Below, piece after piece: positions 13,309 to 20,734 of a stretch of 34,875 bases of DNA. The notes beneath the pieces are model-generated. The model was given only the letters and a program-made list of their open reading frames with translations. It was not told where the DNA came from and ran no database searches. A program made the position numbers and the translations under genes. Source of the DNA: a virus. Each line of letters starts with the position of its first letter. The stretch's first letter is position 1. Location of the stretch: positions 1 through 34,875 of the IMG/VR virus record IMGVR_UViG_3300032296_001410; one strand, written 5' to 3'.

Positions 13309-13962
13309 ATGAAATGGTCCTACAGCAGTTTGTCTTTGTTTCAACAGTGCCCTAAGAAGTATCATCATTTGCGGGTTCTCAAAGACATTGTTGAGCCCCA
13401 ATCTGAGCAGATGCGGTATGGGTTGGAGCTGCACAAAGCTGCTGAAGAGTACATACGCGACGGCGTGGACCTGCCGCCGGGGTTTGAATTCATGCGGGAG
13501 AGTCTTGAGCAGTTGAAGGCGCTACCGGGTGAGAAGTACTGCGAGTACAAGCTGGGCCTAACGCGTGACTTGGAGCCCTGTGAGTTCTTCGCAGATGATG
13601 TATGGTGGCGGGGTATCGCTGACTTGCTGGTGATCAACGGCGACGAGGCACGCGTGCTGGACTACAAGACCGGCAAAGACAAATACGCCGACACCAAGCA
13701 GCTGGAGATACTGTCGCTGGCTGTGTTCAAGAAGTTCCCGCAGGTGAAGGTGGTGAGGGCTGGCCTGTTGTTTGTGATTCACACCAACTTCATCAAGGCC
13801 AAGTACGAGCGGGAGAAGGAGATGGAGATGTGGAACAAGTGGCTCCCCGAGACCAACCGGATGGAGACCGCTTATGAGAAAAATATATGGAACGCGAAGC
13901 AGAACTTCACCTGCAAAGGTTGGTGCCCGGTGATGACCTGCCCGCATAACGGAAGACGATAG
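13309..13962 (+). CDS. PD-(D/E)xK nuclease, Cas4/RecB-like with probable Fe-S cluster
   Basis: The 217-aa product begins with YSSLSLFQQCPKKY and continues with the helical LHKAAEEY segment (His-42), GIADLL (Asp-105), RVLDYKTGK (Asp-118, Lys-120) and QLEILSL (Gln-131), the motifs of the RecB-type nuclease fold. Cys-14 together with Cys-202, Cys-206 and Cys-211 at the C terminus reproduces the one-plus-three cysteine arrangement that holds a 4Fe-4S cluster in Cas4 and AddB. Exonuclease activity in recombination or end processing is expected. It has no strong ribosome site; TTGGCC-17-TAATAT at 13250-13278 is a weak promoter candidate. Confidence 0.88.
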   Translation: MKWSYSSLSLFQQCPKKYHHLRVLKDIVEPQSEQMRYGLELHKAAEEYIRDGVDLPPGFEFMRESLEQLKALPGEKYCEYKLGLTRDLEPCEFFADDVWWRGIADLLVINGDEARVLDYKTGKDKYADTKQLEILSLAVFKKFPQVKVVRAGLLFVIHTNFIKAKYEREKEMEMWNKWLPETNRMETAYEKNIWNAKQNFTCKGWCPVMTCPHNGRR

Positions 13963-13970
13963 GAGAACGC

Positions 13971-14219
13971 ATGACACAGGACGAGAAGGATGCCGCAAAC
14001 GCGGCACTGTTGCTGGAGGAGAAGATTAACGAGCGTGTGTGGGCAGCGATTCAAGACAACCCCCACATATTTGTAAGCGTGTTGGAGCATCTGCTCAAGC
14101 GACAGGGGCCACATTCAGTACTGGCCCTTGAGCTTTCTCGCTTGGTAGCGCCGCATATATTTCGTGAGGAAAAACGATACAACACAATGCCGTACTACAC
14201 GTCGCGCGAATACATTTAG
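13971..14219 (+). CDS. small hypothetical protein (82 aa)
   Basis: The start at 13971 follows the nuclease stop after eight bases, with TAGGAGAACGCATG. The first 60 residues are predicted helical (NAALLLEEKINERVWAAIQD, then VLEHLLKRQ), and the C-terminal 20 are aromatic and extended (KRYNTMPYYTSREY). This fits a small helical bundle. No family is recognised. It may be an accessory of the adjacent nuclease genes because all share the block between the polymerase and the helicase. Confidence 0.65.
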   Translation: MTQDEKDAANAALLLEEKINERVWAAIQDNPHIFVSVLEHLLKRQGPHSVLALELSRLVAPHIFREEKRYNTMPYYTSREYI

Positions 14220-14228
14220 GAGACAACA

Positions 14229-14513
14229 ATGCCGTATGTAAACAAACCGAGACCGTACGGTAAAGAGTACGATCAATATCAAGGTAAGCCGGAGCAGATC
14301 AAGAACCGCGCTAAACGCAACGCTGCTCGCGCCGAGATGGAGAAGAAGGGGCGTGTCCGCAAAGGTGATGGCAAGGACGTAGATCACGCCGTCGCGCTGT
14401 CCAAAGGTGGCTCCAATGCGACGTCCAATCTGCGCGTCAGGGACGCCAACAAGAACCGTAGCTTCAGCCGGAACAGCGACCACACGGTCAAAAAGAACGT
14501 GCCGAAGAAGTAG
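14229..14513 (+). CDS. small HNH-type endonuclease-like protein (94 aa)
   Basis: The leader is TAGGAGACAACAATG. The core DVDHAVALSKGGSNATSNLR (residues 51-70) is a ββα-metal arrangement: Asp-51/Asp-53/His-54 near the first strand, GGSN loop, Asn at 66 and 69, and Asn-75 in the helix (ANKNRSF). The second His of classical HNH is replaced by Asn, as in several phage HNN/HNH proteins. The N terminus is rich in Tyr and basic residues. Small HNH proteins of this type occur next to replication genes in many phages and may nick DNA or process concatemers; the role here is not proven. Confidence 0.75.
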   Translation: MPYVNKPRPYGKEYDQYQGKPEQIKNRAKRNAARAEMEKKGRVRKGDGKDVDHAVALSKGGSNATSNLRVRDANKNRSFSRNSDHTVKKNVPKK

Positions 14514-14556
14514 TTCGCTGCTGTAAGCCCAGCTGGCGGTGGCTTAAAAACACCAG

Positions 14557-14631
14557 CAACCATAGGTTGTGCAAAATGTGAGTGATCCCACAACGGATAT
14601 GGTTGACACCCCGGAAAGACGGAGACAGAAT
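14557..14631 (+). promoter_or_regulatory. regulatory region before the SNF2 helicase: dyads and promoter candidate
   Basis: The gap 14514-14631 contains CAACCATAGGTTG (14557-14569, a perfect dyad), a related CAAC-GGATAT-GGTTG (14591-14605) and TTGACA (14603-14608), 17 bases, CAGAAT (14626-14631). The -35 box is a perfect consensus, the -10 box fits 4 of 6. The second dyad overlaps the -35 box, as expected for an operator. No terminator hairpin with a T-run was found here. A start near 14638 would lie inside the frame at 14632, which argues for the GTG at 14654 as the real helicase start. Confidence 0.4.
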
Positions 14632-14709
14632 ATGAACCATAACATCGAGCAACGTGCAAACAAGCACTTTGCTCCAAAACGCTTTTGGAGAAGCCGTGGA
14701 AATCGTTGA
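14632..14709 (+). CDS. 25-codon frame overlapping the helicase start (leader peptide or frameshifted N terminus)
   Basis: An ATG at 14632 with a good ribosome site (CGGAGACAGAATATG) opens a 25-codon frame that ends with TGA at 14707, inside the helicase gene in another frame. Its last sense codons before the overlap encode HFAPKR, and removal of one T from the TTTT at 14683-14686 would continue it as FGEAVEIVENKAL, the helicase frame. It may be a coupling leader, the true N terminus reached by +1 frameshifting, or a sequencing or natural 1-base change. See the finding at this position. Confidence 0.35.
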   Translation: MNHNIEQRANKHFAPKRFWRSRGNR

Positions 14710-16246
14710 AAACAAAGCGCTAAAACTACGCGTGAGGAACCCCAGCCGCATCACATCCGTAATCCCCAAGAGTGCAGTTGTCGGGGACAACGAGGTGCTG
14801 GTGCGGTGGGGGCTGGAGGAAGCGCAGGTGCTGCGTAATCTGGGCATCAAGAACGTGCCGTCTCCCATCAACAAAGACTACAAGTGGCCCGGACTATATA
14901 CGCCGTTCGATCACCAGCGCACAACTGCGTCTTTCTTGACTATGTATCGGCGGGCGTTCTGTTTCAACGAGCAGGGCACCGGTAAAACAGCCAGTGTAAT
15001 TTGGGCTGCGGACTACCTGATGAAGCTGGGCTTTGTACGCCGTGCGTTGGTGCTGTGCCCGCTGTCGATTATGCAATCGGCGTGGCAGGCGGATTTGTTC
15101 CAGTGCGCCATGCACCGTAACGTAGTGGTAGCCCATCATCGCAATGCTCGTAAGCGCCGGGAGCTGCTGCAACAGGAAGCTGAGTTTGTCATCATGAATT
15201 ACGACGGCTTGGATATCCTTGCTGATGACATCGTCGCGGATGGCACCTTCGACCTCATTGTTGTGGACGAGGCCAATGCCCTGAAAAACCCATCGACAGA
15301 CCGGTGGAGGACATTCGCCAAGATACTTCGCCCAGACAACTGGGTGTGGATGCTGACGGGTACACCGGCAGCGCAATCCCCCGAGGACGCATATGGGTTG
15401 GCCAAGGTGGTAAACCCGCAGGGGGTGCCTAGATTCAAAGGGGCCTTTAAGGACATGGTGATGAACAAGATCACGCAGTTCAAATGGGTGCCCAAGCCAA
15501 ACGCCACTGAGATCGTACATCAGGTATTGCAGCCAGCGATTCGGTTCACTAAAGAGGACTGCTTGGACCTGCCGGACATGACATATGTAACACGCGATGC
15601 GCCGTTGTCTAAACAGCAGGAGAAGTTCTACCAACAGATGCGCAATGAAATGCTGATGGTCGCAGCGGGGGAAGAAATCAGTGCGGTGAACGCGGCGGCA
15701 AAGTTGACAAAATTACTCCAGATTAGTTGCGGTGCAGTGTATGCAGACAGTAAAGAGATTGTGGACTTTGATTGCAAAGGCCGCATGAATGTGTTGAAAG
15801 AAGTCATTGACGAGTCAAGCCACAAAGTCCTAGTATTTGCCCCCTACCGGCACAGCATTTACGCCATCGCACAAGAACTAAAAGCATCCAAGTACACCGT
15901 GGATATTATTGATGGCAGTGTGCCACCGGGGAAGCGGACCGATATATTCAACAAGTTTCAAACCACGCCTGAACCGCGTGTGTTAGTGATTCAACCGCAA
16001 GCTGCATCACATGGTGTAACTTTACACGCCGCGAACACAGTAGTGTATTGGTCTCCGGTGATGTCGGTTGAAACGTATTTGCAGGCGAATGCACGGGTAC
16101 ACAGAGCAGGGCAAAAAAACAAAGTAACTATCATTCATCTGCAAGGCAGTTCAGTAGAACGCAAAATTTACAAGATGCTGCAAAACAAAGTCGATATTCA
16201 CGAGGAGCTAGTTGGTCTTTACAAAGAGGAGATGCAAAATGAGTGA
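14654..16246 (+). CDS. SNF2-family DNA helicase/ATPase
   Basis: With a GTG start at 14654 the product has 530 aa. Motif I is NEQGTGKTAS (Walker A 108-112), motif II VVDEAN (DEAN 205-208 instead of DEAH), motif III LTGTPA (234-239), then the second RecA lobe with HGVTLHAANTVVYWSP and QANARVHRAGQ (477-487), the SNF2 motif VI. The length is the compact phage form. Such enzymes remodel or unwind DNA with VRR-NUC or other nucleases and are part of this phage's recombination set. The start is uncertain: GTG 14654 has no clear ribosome site, and a well-placed ATG exists at 14632 in another frame. Confidence 0.92.
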   Translation: MQTSTLLQNAFGEAVEIVENKALKLRVRNPSRITSVIPKSAVVGDNEVLVRWGLEEAQVLRNLGIKNVPSPINKDYKWPGLYTPFDHQRTTASFLTMYRRAFCFNEQGTGKTASVIWAADYLMKLGFVRRALVLCPLSIMQSAWQADLFQCAMHRNVVVAHHRNARKRRELLQQEAEFVIMNYDGLDILADDIVADGTFDLIVVDEANALKNPSTDRWRTFAKILRPDNWVWMLTGTPAAQSPEDAYGLAKVVNPQGVPRFKGAFKDMVMNKITQFKWVPKPNATEIVHQVLQPAIRFTKEDCLDLPDMTYVTRDAPLSKQQEKFYQQMRNEMLMVAAGEEISAVNAAAKLTKLLQISCGAVYADSKEIVDFDCKGRMNVLKEVIDESSHKVLVFAPYRHSIYAIAQELKASKYTVDIIDGSVPPGKRTDIFNKFQTTPEPRVLVIQPQAASHGVTLHAANTVVYWSPVMSVETYLQANARVHRAGQKNKVTIIHLQGSSVERKIYKMLQNKVDIHEELVGLYKEEMQNE

Positions 16247-16637
16247 GGAACTCGGAGCAGATAAACTCGTCAGGGTGTACGTAAAAATCCGCGATGCCCG
16301 CGAAGCGCTGTCCCGCAAGTATGAAGAAGAGGATGCTGCATTGAAGGAACAGCAGGATGTTATCAAGCAGGAGCTGCTGGATCGTTGCAAGTCAGTTGGT
16401 GCAGAGAGTCTCAAAACAGAATTTGGCACGGCCACCCGCACAGTCAAAGTCCGCTATTGGTCTAATGACTGGGGTGCCATGCACTCTTTCTGCAAGGAGC
16501 ACGATGTTCTTGACTTGATGGAACGCCGCATCAGTCAGGGCAACATGAAGGCATTCTTGAAGGACAACCCGGACATCAAAATCCCGGGTCTCAATTCGGA
16601 TAGCTTTTACGATATTTCAGTTCGGCGCAGCAAGTAA
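16239..16637 (+). CDS. conserved phage protein with coiled coil (132 aa)
   Basis: The start is the ATG at 16239 (AGAGGAGATGCAAAATG), eight bases before the helicase stop; an upstream in-frame start at 16212 lies wholly inside the helicase gene and is not needed. Residues 10-60 form a charged coiled coil (KYEEEDAALKEQQDVIKQELLDR), and the rest is a compact domain (GTATRTVKVRYWSNDWGAMHSF and so on). Relatives occur in many phages next to single-strand-binding or annealing genes, and I regard it as a probable accessory of the next gene. Function unproven. Confidence 0.78.
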   Translation: MSEELGADKLVRVYVKIRDAREALSRKYEEEDAALKEQQDVIKQELLDRCKSVGAESLKTEFGTATRTVKVRYWSNDWGAMHSFCKEHDVLDLMERRISQGNMKAFLKDNPDIKIPGLNSDSFYDISVRRSK

Positions 16638-16657
16638 TTAACTAAGGAGAAGCAAGC

Positions 16658-17575
16658 ATGTCTAATGAAATGACGCTGTTCAAAGATGGTAACAAACTCC
16701 CGTCCTACCTCAAGAATCGTGAGATGGATGCTGTCACCAAAAGCCTTATGGGTGGTGGCTCACTGGCCAAGCGTATCTCGATCAAGGGCGGCGTGTGGCG
16801 GTTGATGTCCGGTGGCAAAGAGATCGCGGTGAACGAAGACCGGGCGATGAACTTCATCATCGTCAACGCAGCAGCCAAGGTCGGTCGCACTTATTATGAA
16901 GGCACCTACGATCCGGACGCGGAGAAGGCTTCAGCACCGGTGTGCTGGTCAGCCAATGGAGAAACACCTGACGCCAGCGTCGAAGCTCCCCAGTCTAAGA
17001 CTTGCGCGACCTGCCCGCAGAACATCAAGGGTTCCGGTCAGGGTGACTCCCGTGCGTGCCGCTTTAGCCAGCGTGTCGCTGTGGTGTTGGAGAATGATCT
17101 GGACGGTGATGTGTTCCAGCTGTCGCTGCCCGCTGCGTCGATCTTCGGTAATGGTGAGAACGGCAAGCTCCCGCTCAACGCGTATGTGAAGTTTCTGGCG
17201 GGCTTCAACGTGCCAGTGACTGCTGTTGTGACCGAGGCCCGGTTCGACACCAACGCGGCTACCCCAAAGCTGACGTTCAAAGCAGCCCGGGCGTTGACTG
17301 AGGCAGAGTTTGCGCAGTGCGAGGCGGCGGGGCAGTCAGCCGCTGCTAGACAGGCGGTCACGTTTACCGTGTCCCAACAGGATGGGGTGAAGCAGATCGC
17401 GAAGCGCGATGAAGAGTTCCGCAGCAACGACAAGCCCGCCGCGAAAAAGGCCGCCGAGCCCGAGGATGAGGCTGCTCCACCCGCCGAGGAAGCGCCGACC
17501 AAGCGCACGACCAAGGCCGCAGCACCCGAACCAAAGAAAGACGCGAAAGCCCTGTTGGCTGAGTGGGACGACTGA
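16658..17575 (+). CDS. probable phage ssDNA-binding protein (305 aa)
   Basis: Leader CTAAGGAGAAGCAAGCATG. The N-terminal two thirds hold a globular domain with a Cys cluster (CATCPQN and ACRFSQR, residues 116-140), as in phage zinc-containing ssDNA-binding proteins. Residues 255-297 are a flexible Ala/Pro/Lys/Glu linker, and the protein ends with ALLAEWDD, an acidic amphipathic tip like that of SSB and T7 gp2.5, which recruits polymerase and helicase. Located between helicase and primase. The family name is inference from these features, not from recognised homology. Confidence 0.6.
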   Translation: MSNEMTLFKDGNKLPSYLKNREMDAVTKSLMGGGSLAKRISIKGGVWRLMSGGKEIAVNEDRAMNFIIVNAAAKVGRTYYEGTYDPDAEKASAPVCWSANGETPDASVEAPQSKTCATCPQNIKGSGQGDSRACRFSQRVAVVLENDLDGDVFQLSLPAASIFGNGENGKLPLNAYVKFLAGFNVPVTAVVTEARFDTNAATPKLTFKAARALTEAEFAQCEAAGQSAAARQAVTFTVSQQDGVKQIAKRDEEFRSNDKPAAKKAAEPEDEAAPPAEEAPTKRTTKAAAPEPKKDAKALLAEWDD

Positions 17576-17588
17576 ATTTAGGTGGTCT

Positions 17589-17618
17589 GGGGGTGGGGAC
17601 GCTCACCCCCATTTTTTC
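17589..17618 (+). terminator. Rho-independent terminator between SSB-like gene and primase gene
   Basis: GGGGGTG (17589-17595) pairs with CACCCCC (17604-17610) around an 8-base loop, followed by ATTTTTTC. The stem is perfect and GC-rich. It begins 13 bases after the SSB-like stop and ends 17 bases before the primase ATG, so it lies within the replication block. Partial read-through or antitermination would set the primase level. Confidence 0.8.
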
Positions 17619-17634
17619 TTTGAACGGGTCACCT

Positions 17635-20475
17635 ATGCAAACGAGAACAGAGTTTTTGCAGGCCGTACTGCCTGCCGAGGGGGTCTACGTCGCGGTTGCG
17701 ATCGACGGGAAGCGGGTAGCTCAGACGTTTCACGATACGATAACCGACCTTGAGGCCCGCTGCACTACACTGGTTGGAGAGGGGCAAAACACCTTCTACG
17801 CGTTGGCGACGTTCAATACCGCCAGCACCCGCACCACGGACAACATGAAGCTGATCCGGTCTCTGTTCGTGGACTTGGACTGCGGTGCGGATGAAGAAGG
17901 TAAGAAGTATGCTACACAAGCTGAAGCCGTAGCGGCGCTACGCGAGTTCGTCAAAGACATGCGGCTACCGACGCCGTGGGTGGTGGATTCAGGACGCGGC
18001 ATCCATGCGTATTGGCCGTTTACGGAGGCAGTCACCCGACTGCAGTGGAAGCCGGTAGCTGAGAAGCTGAAGCAGATGTGCGCCATCAAGGGGTTCAAGG
18101 CCGACCCTGCTGTTACGGCTGACGCCGTGCGGGTGCTGCGGGTGCCGGGGTCGTTCAACGTCAAGGACAAGGCCAACCCGTTGGCGGTGGAGATTCTCAA
18201 GGCAGGGGTAGCCACCCCGTTTGACGATTTGCGGCAGCTGCTGGGGGTGTCGGAGTTTGAGGCATCCGCTGTCAAACGCCCGATGGACGAGGTTACCAAG
18301 AACCTGCTGGCCAACCGGCCTTCCTACTTCAAGGATATCCTCCAGCGCAGCGTGGCGGGCGATGGCTGCAACCAAATCATGCACGCCGTGGGTAACCAGT
18401 CCAGTATCCCGGAGCCCCTGTGGCGGGCGGTCTTATCGGTGGCGCAGCACTGCCATGATCGGGACAAAGCCATTCATGTTGCATCGCGGCAACACCCGGA
18501 CTATGACCCCGACGAGACCGAGCGTAAGGCACAGGCCACCAAGGGCCCCTACACCTGCGCGTCGTTCCAGAAGATTGATCCCACCTTGTGCGAAGGTTGC
18601 CCGCATTTTGGGAAGATCAGCTCCCCGATTACGCTGGGGGCGGGGCGGGTGCTTGAGGCCACGCAGGAGGATCGGACGGTTGAGGTGGTGCTGCCGGAGT
18701 CTACTGAACCGGTGGTGTATGAAATACCGGCCTACCCCTTCCCGTTTTTCCGGGGCAAGAATGGCGGCGTCTACGTCCGCGAGAAGGTGGAGGACAAGAA
18801 GACCGGTGCAACGCATGAAGAAGATACCTTGATCTACCAGCATGACTTTTATTTGGTCGCGCAGGTGCGAGACCCTCACGACGGAGCAACCGGGCTGTTC
18901 CGAGTTCACTTCCCGCAGGACGGGGTGAAGGAGTTCTGCGTGCCGCTGTCGGACATGCTGGCCAAGGATCGGTTCCGTGATGCTATCGCAACGGTGGGCA
19001 TGTGCCCGCAGGGTTCACAACTGGACAAACTTATGGCGTATTCAAACTACTGGGTAAACACCTATCAGAAGTCGAGTCAATCCAAGCTGGGCCGCGTGCA
19101 GTTCGGCTGGGCAGACAACAACCAATGCTTCATTGTAGGTGATCGGGAAATCCGGGCGGACGAGATTCGCTACAGCCCCCCGACCATTACTACGGTAGAG
19201 ATCGCTACAAAATATCAGAAGGTGGGCACGCTGGAAGGCTGGCAGAAGATCGCCAATTTCTACAACCAACCCGGCATGGAGCTGCAGCTGTTCACCCTGC
19301 TGTCCGGGTTCGCCTCACCCCTGATGCCCTTCACCAAGACGCAGGGCGGCTTGATTAGTCTGTACTCGGACAAGGGCGGCACCGGTAAGACGACCCTGCT
19401 CTGGATGATAAACAGCATTTTTGGCCACCCCAAGGACTCCTGCCTGATTCTGCGAGATACAGCGTTGTCGAGATTGAACCGAGTCGGCGTGCTGAACAAT
19501 ATCTCCTCCACGACCGACGAGATCACCAATGAGCTGCCTGAGAATATCTCCGCGTTTGTATATGATGCGATGCACGGCAGGGCACGGAACCGGCTGAAGT
19601 CATCCTCCAACGTGGAGCGGGTCAACAAGTCTACGTGGAATAACATCAACGTGGTTACCGGCAACGCGGCGCTGGCTGACAAGTTGCGGCTGCTCAAAGA
19701 TGACCCGGATGGTGAGCTGCGTAGGCTGCTGGAGTTTGAGGTCATGCTGCCTATCAAGATCAGCAAGGCCGAGTCGGATAATATCTTTCTACCCATGATG
19801 GACAACTATGGAGTTGCTGGCGAGCTGTATATCCAGCACCTGCTCCCTAAGACCGATACGATTCATGACACGTTCCGCAAGGTGCAGTTAAAGCTGGATG
19901 CGGCAGCGGGGTTACAGCAGCGGGAGCAGTATCAATCAGCCACCTGTGCCGCTATCCTTACGGCGGGAATTTATGTGATGGAGTGCGGGGTCATGAACCT
20001 GACTTCCGCCGATATGAAACGTCTGTATCAGTGGGTGGTGGACTACCTGACGAAGCTCGTGGCCAAGACCGCGAATGAGACCGTGCCGCTCGATGAAGTG
20101 CTGGGCTTGTTCCTGTCGAACCACGTCAATGATACGCTGATCATCAAAGGTAACCCCACGATTGGCACCATGTTGGACGCTCCCATTCGGGAGCCGAGAG
20201 GTAAGCTGCTGATTCGCTATGAGCCTGATACCAAAGAGCTGTGCGTTAGCCTGCCCAAGTTTCGGTCGTTCTGTGCTCATAGGCAAGTGTCATATGATTC
20301 CGTGATTTCGTATTTCACACGACAGGGCAAGTTCCGGGAGGTTACTCGCAAGCGGCTGGGTAAAGGCACCCACATATCGGCTAATGAGCGGGTGATCGTG
20401 TTCTCCAACATCGACGAGGATTTTGTCGGTCATGCAGAAAAAGCTGCAAGTACTGGGGCTGCCGGTTCAGATTGA
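17635..20475 (+). CDS. primase-helicase fusion (AEP-type primase plus SF3/DUF927-like ATPase)
   Basis: With the ATG at 17635 the product has 946 aa; a GTG at 17563 in the same frame would add 24 residues but reads through the terminator and is less likely. The N-terminal part is an archaeo-eukaryotic primase-like domain: FVDLD with Asp-80 and Asp-82, SGRGIHAYW (119-127), RVPGSFNVKD (169-178). Cys-308, Cys-319 and Cys-322 (CEGCPHF) suggest a zinc knuckle. The C-terminal part is a ring-helicase-like ATPase with Walker A SDKGGTGKTT (578-587), Walker B-like TTDEI (626-630) and GELRRLLEF. It lacks a good ribosome site. Primer synthesis and fork unwinding are expected. Confidence 0.88.
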   Translation: MQTRTEFLQAVLPAEGVYVAVAIDGKRVAQTFHDTITDLEARCTTLVGEGQNTFYALATFNTASTRTTDNMKLIRSLFVDLDCGADEEGKKYATQAEAVAALREFVKDMRLPTPWVVDSGRGIHAYWPFTEAVTRLQWKPVAEKLKQMCAIKGFKADPAVTADAVRVLRVPGSFNVKDKANPLAVEILKAGVATPFDDLRQLLGVSEFEASAVKRPMDEVTKNLLANRPSYFKDILQRSVAGDGCNQIMHAVGNQSSIPEPLWRAVLSVAQHCHDRDKAIHVASRQHPDYDPDETERKAQATKGPYTCASFQKIDPTLCEGCPHFGKISSPITLGAGRVLEATQEDRTVEVVLPESTEPVVYEIPAYPFPFFRGKNGGVYVREKVEDKKTGATHEEDTLIYQHDFYLVAQVRDPHDGATGLFRVHFPQDGVKEFCVPLSDMLAKDRFRDAIATVGMCPQGSQLDKLMAYSNYWVNTYQKSSQSKLGRVQFGWADNNQCFIVGDREIRADEIRYSPPTITTVEIATKYQKVGTLEGWQKIANFYNQPGMELQLFTLLSGFASPLMPFTKTQGGLISLYSDKGGTGKTTLLWMINSIFGHPKDSCLILRDTALSRLNRVGVLNNISSTTDEITNELPENISAFVYDAMHGRARNRLKSSSNVERVNKSTWNNINVVTGNAALADKLRLLKDDPDGELRRLLEFEVMLPIKISKAESDNIFLPMMDNYGVAGELYIQHLLPKTDTIHDTFRKVQLKLDAAAGLQQREQYQSATCAAILTAGIYVMECGVMNLTSADMKRLYQWVVDYLTKLVAKTANETVPLDEVLGLFLSNHVNDTLIIKGNPTIGTMLDAPIREPRGKLLIRYEPDTKELCVSLPKFRSFCAHRQVSYDSVISYFTRQGKFREVTRKRLGKGTHISANERVIVFSNIDEDFVGHAEKAASTGAAGSD

Positions 20476-20647
20476 ATGGGAGAAGCTGCGTGTCGGGGTG
20501 TCTTTTTTCATCCCGGTGCCCCTTGGCATCTCCCAGCAACTGCGTAAACAACTTTTGGCAGCTGCCGCCGAGTATGGCTACGACCTGTTGATGGAGGAGG
20601 TCGTGGAGAAGAACCTCACTGGGTTACGAGTTTGGCGGACCCGCTAA
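20432..20647 (+). CDS. small hypothetical protein (71 aa)
   Basis: The ATG at 20432 lies inside the end of the primase gene; GAGGA sits 11 to 16 bases upstream, so the spacing is long. A TTG at 20423 would shorten it but is a rarer start. The product is a small alpha/beta protein with strands LPVQIEWEKLRVGVSFFIPV and a helix ISQQLRKQLLAAAAEYGY, finishing with basic residues. As last gene of the + strand operon it lies in front of the terminator. No family recognised. Confidence 0.6.
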   Translation: MQKKLQVLGLPVQIEWEKLRVGVSFFIPVPLGISQQLRKQLLAAAAEYGYDLLMEEVVEKNLTGLRVWRTR

Positions 20648-20666
20648 GGCATGGTAGTATCCGCCT

Positions 20667-20734
20667 GACGCTGGATTCCTCCCCAGCCGTCGCTTCTCCT
20701 CCGTTTACCCCCGGCGCAATGCCGGGGGTTTTTT
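20667..20734 (+). ncRNA. candidate short RNA (~68 nt) with C/U-rich seed, ending in the operon terminator
   Basis: TTGGCG (20632-20637), 17 bases, TAGTAT (20655-20660) is a moderate promoter candidate and would start RNA near 20667. The RNA would contain two anti-Shine-Dalgarno stretches, CCTCCCC (20678-20684) and GCTTCTCCT (20692-20700), and end at the terminator hairpin. GCTTCTCCT is exactly complementary to AGGAGAAGC in the leaders at 2210 (AAA+ ATPase) and 16645 (SSB-like). The features fit a base-pairing small RNA or a 3' UTR product, but the promoter match is weak and expression is untested. Confidence 0.3.
20708..20734 (+). terminator. strong Rho-independent terminator ending the + strand operon
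   Basis: CCCCCGGC (20708-20715), loop GCAAT, GCCGGGGG (20721-20728), then six T. The stem is perfect over 8 bp. It touches the end of the convergent - strand gene (stop codon at 20733-20735). Read from the - strand the stem is followed by GTAAAC, not a U-run, so it should mainly stop + strand transcription. Confidence 0.92.

Noticed and set aside
14515-14560. A terminator hairpin behind the small HNH-type gene
   Set aside because: GCTGGCGGTGGC and CACCAGC pair only partly, and no T-run follows.
14894-15634. A 246-codon - strand frame opposite the SNF2 helicase
   Set aside because: It overlaps the conserved helicase motifs on the other strand and shows no family features.
16212-16238. Upstream start of the coiled-coil protein at 16212
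   Set aside because: The extension lies wholly within the helicase C terminus, and the ATG at 16239 has its own ribosome site AGAGGAGATGC.
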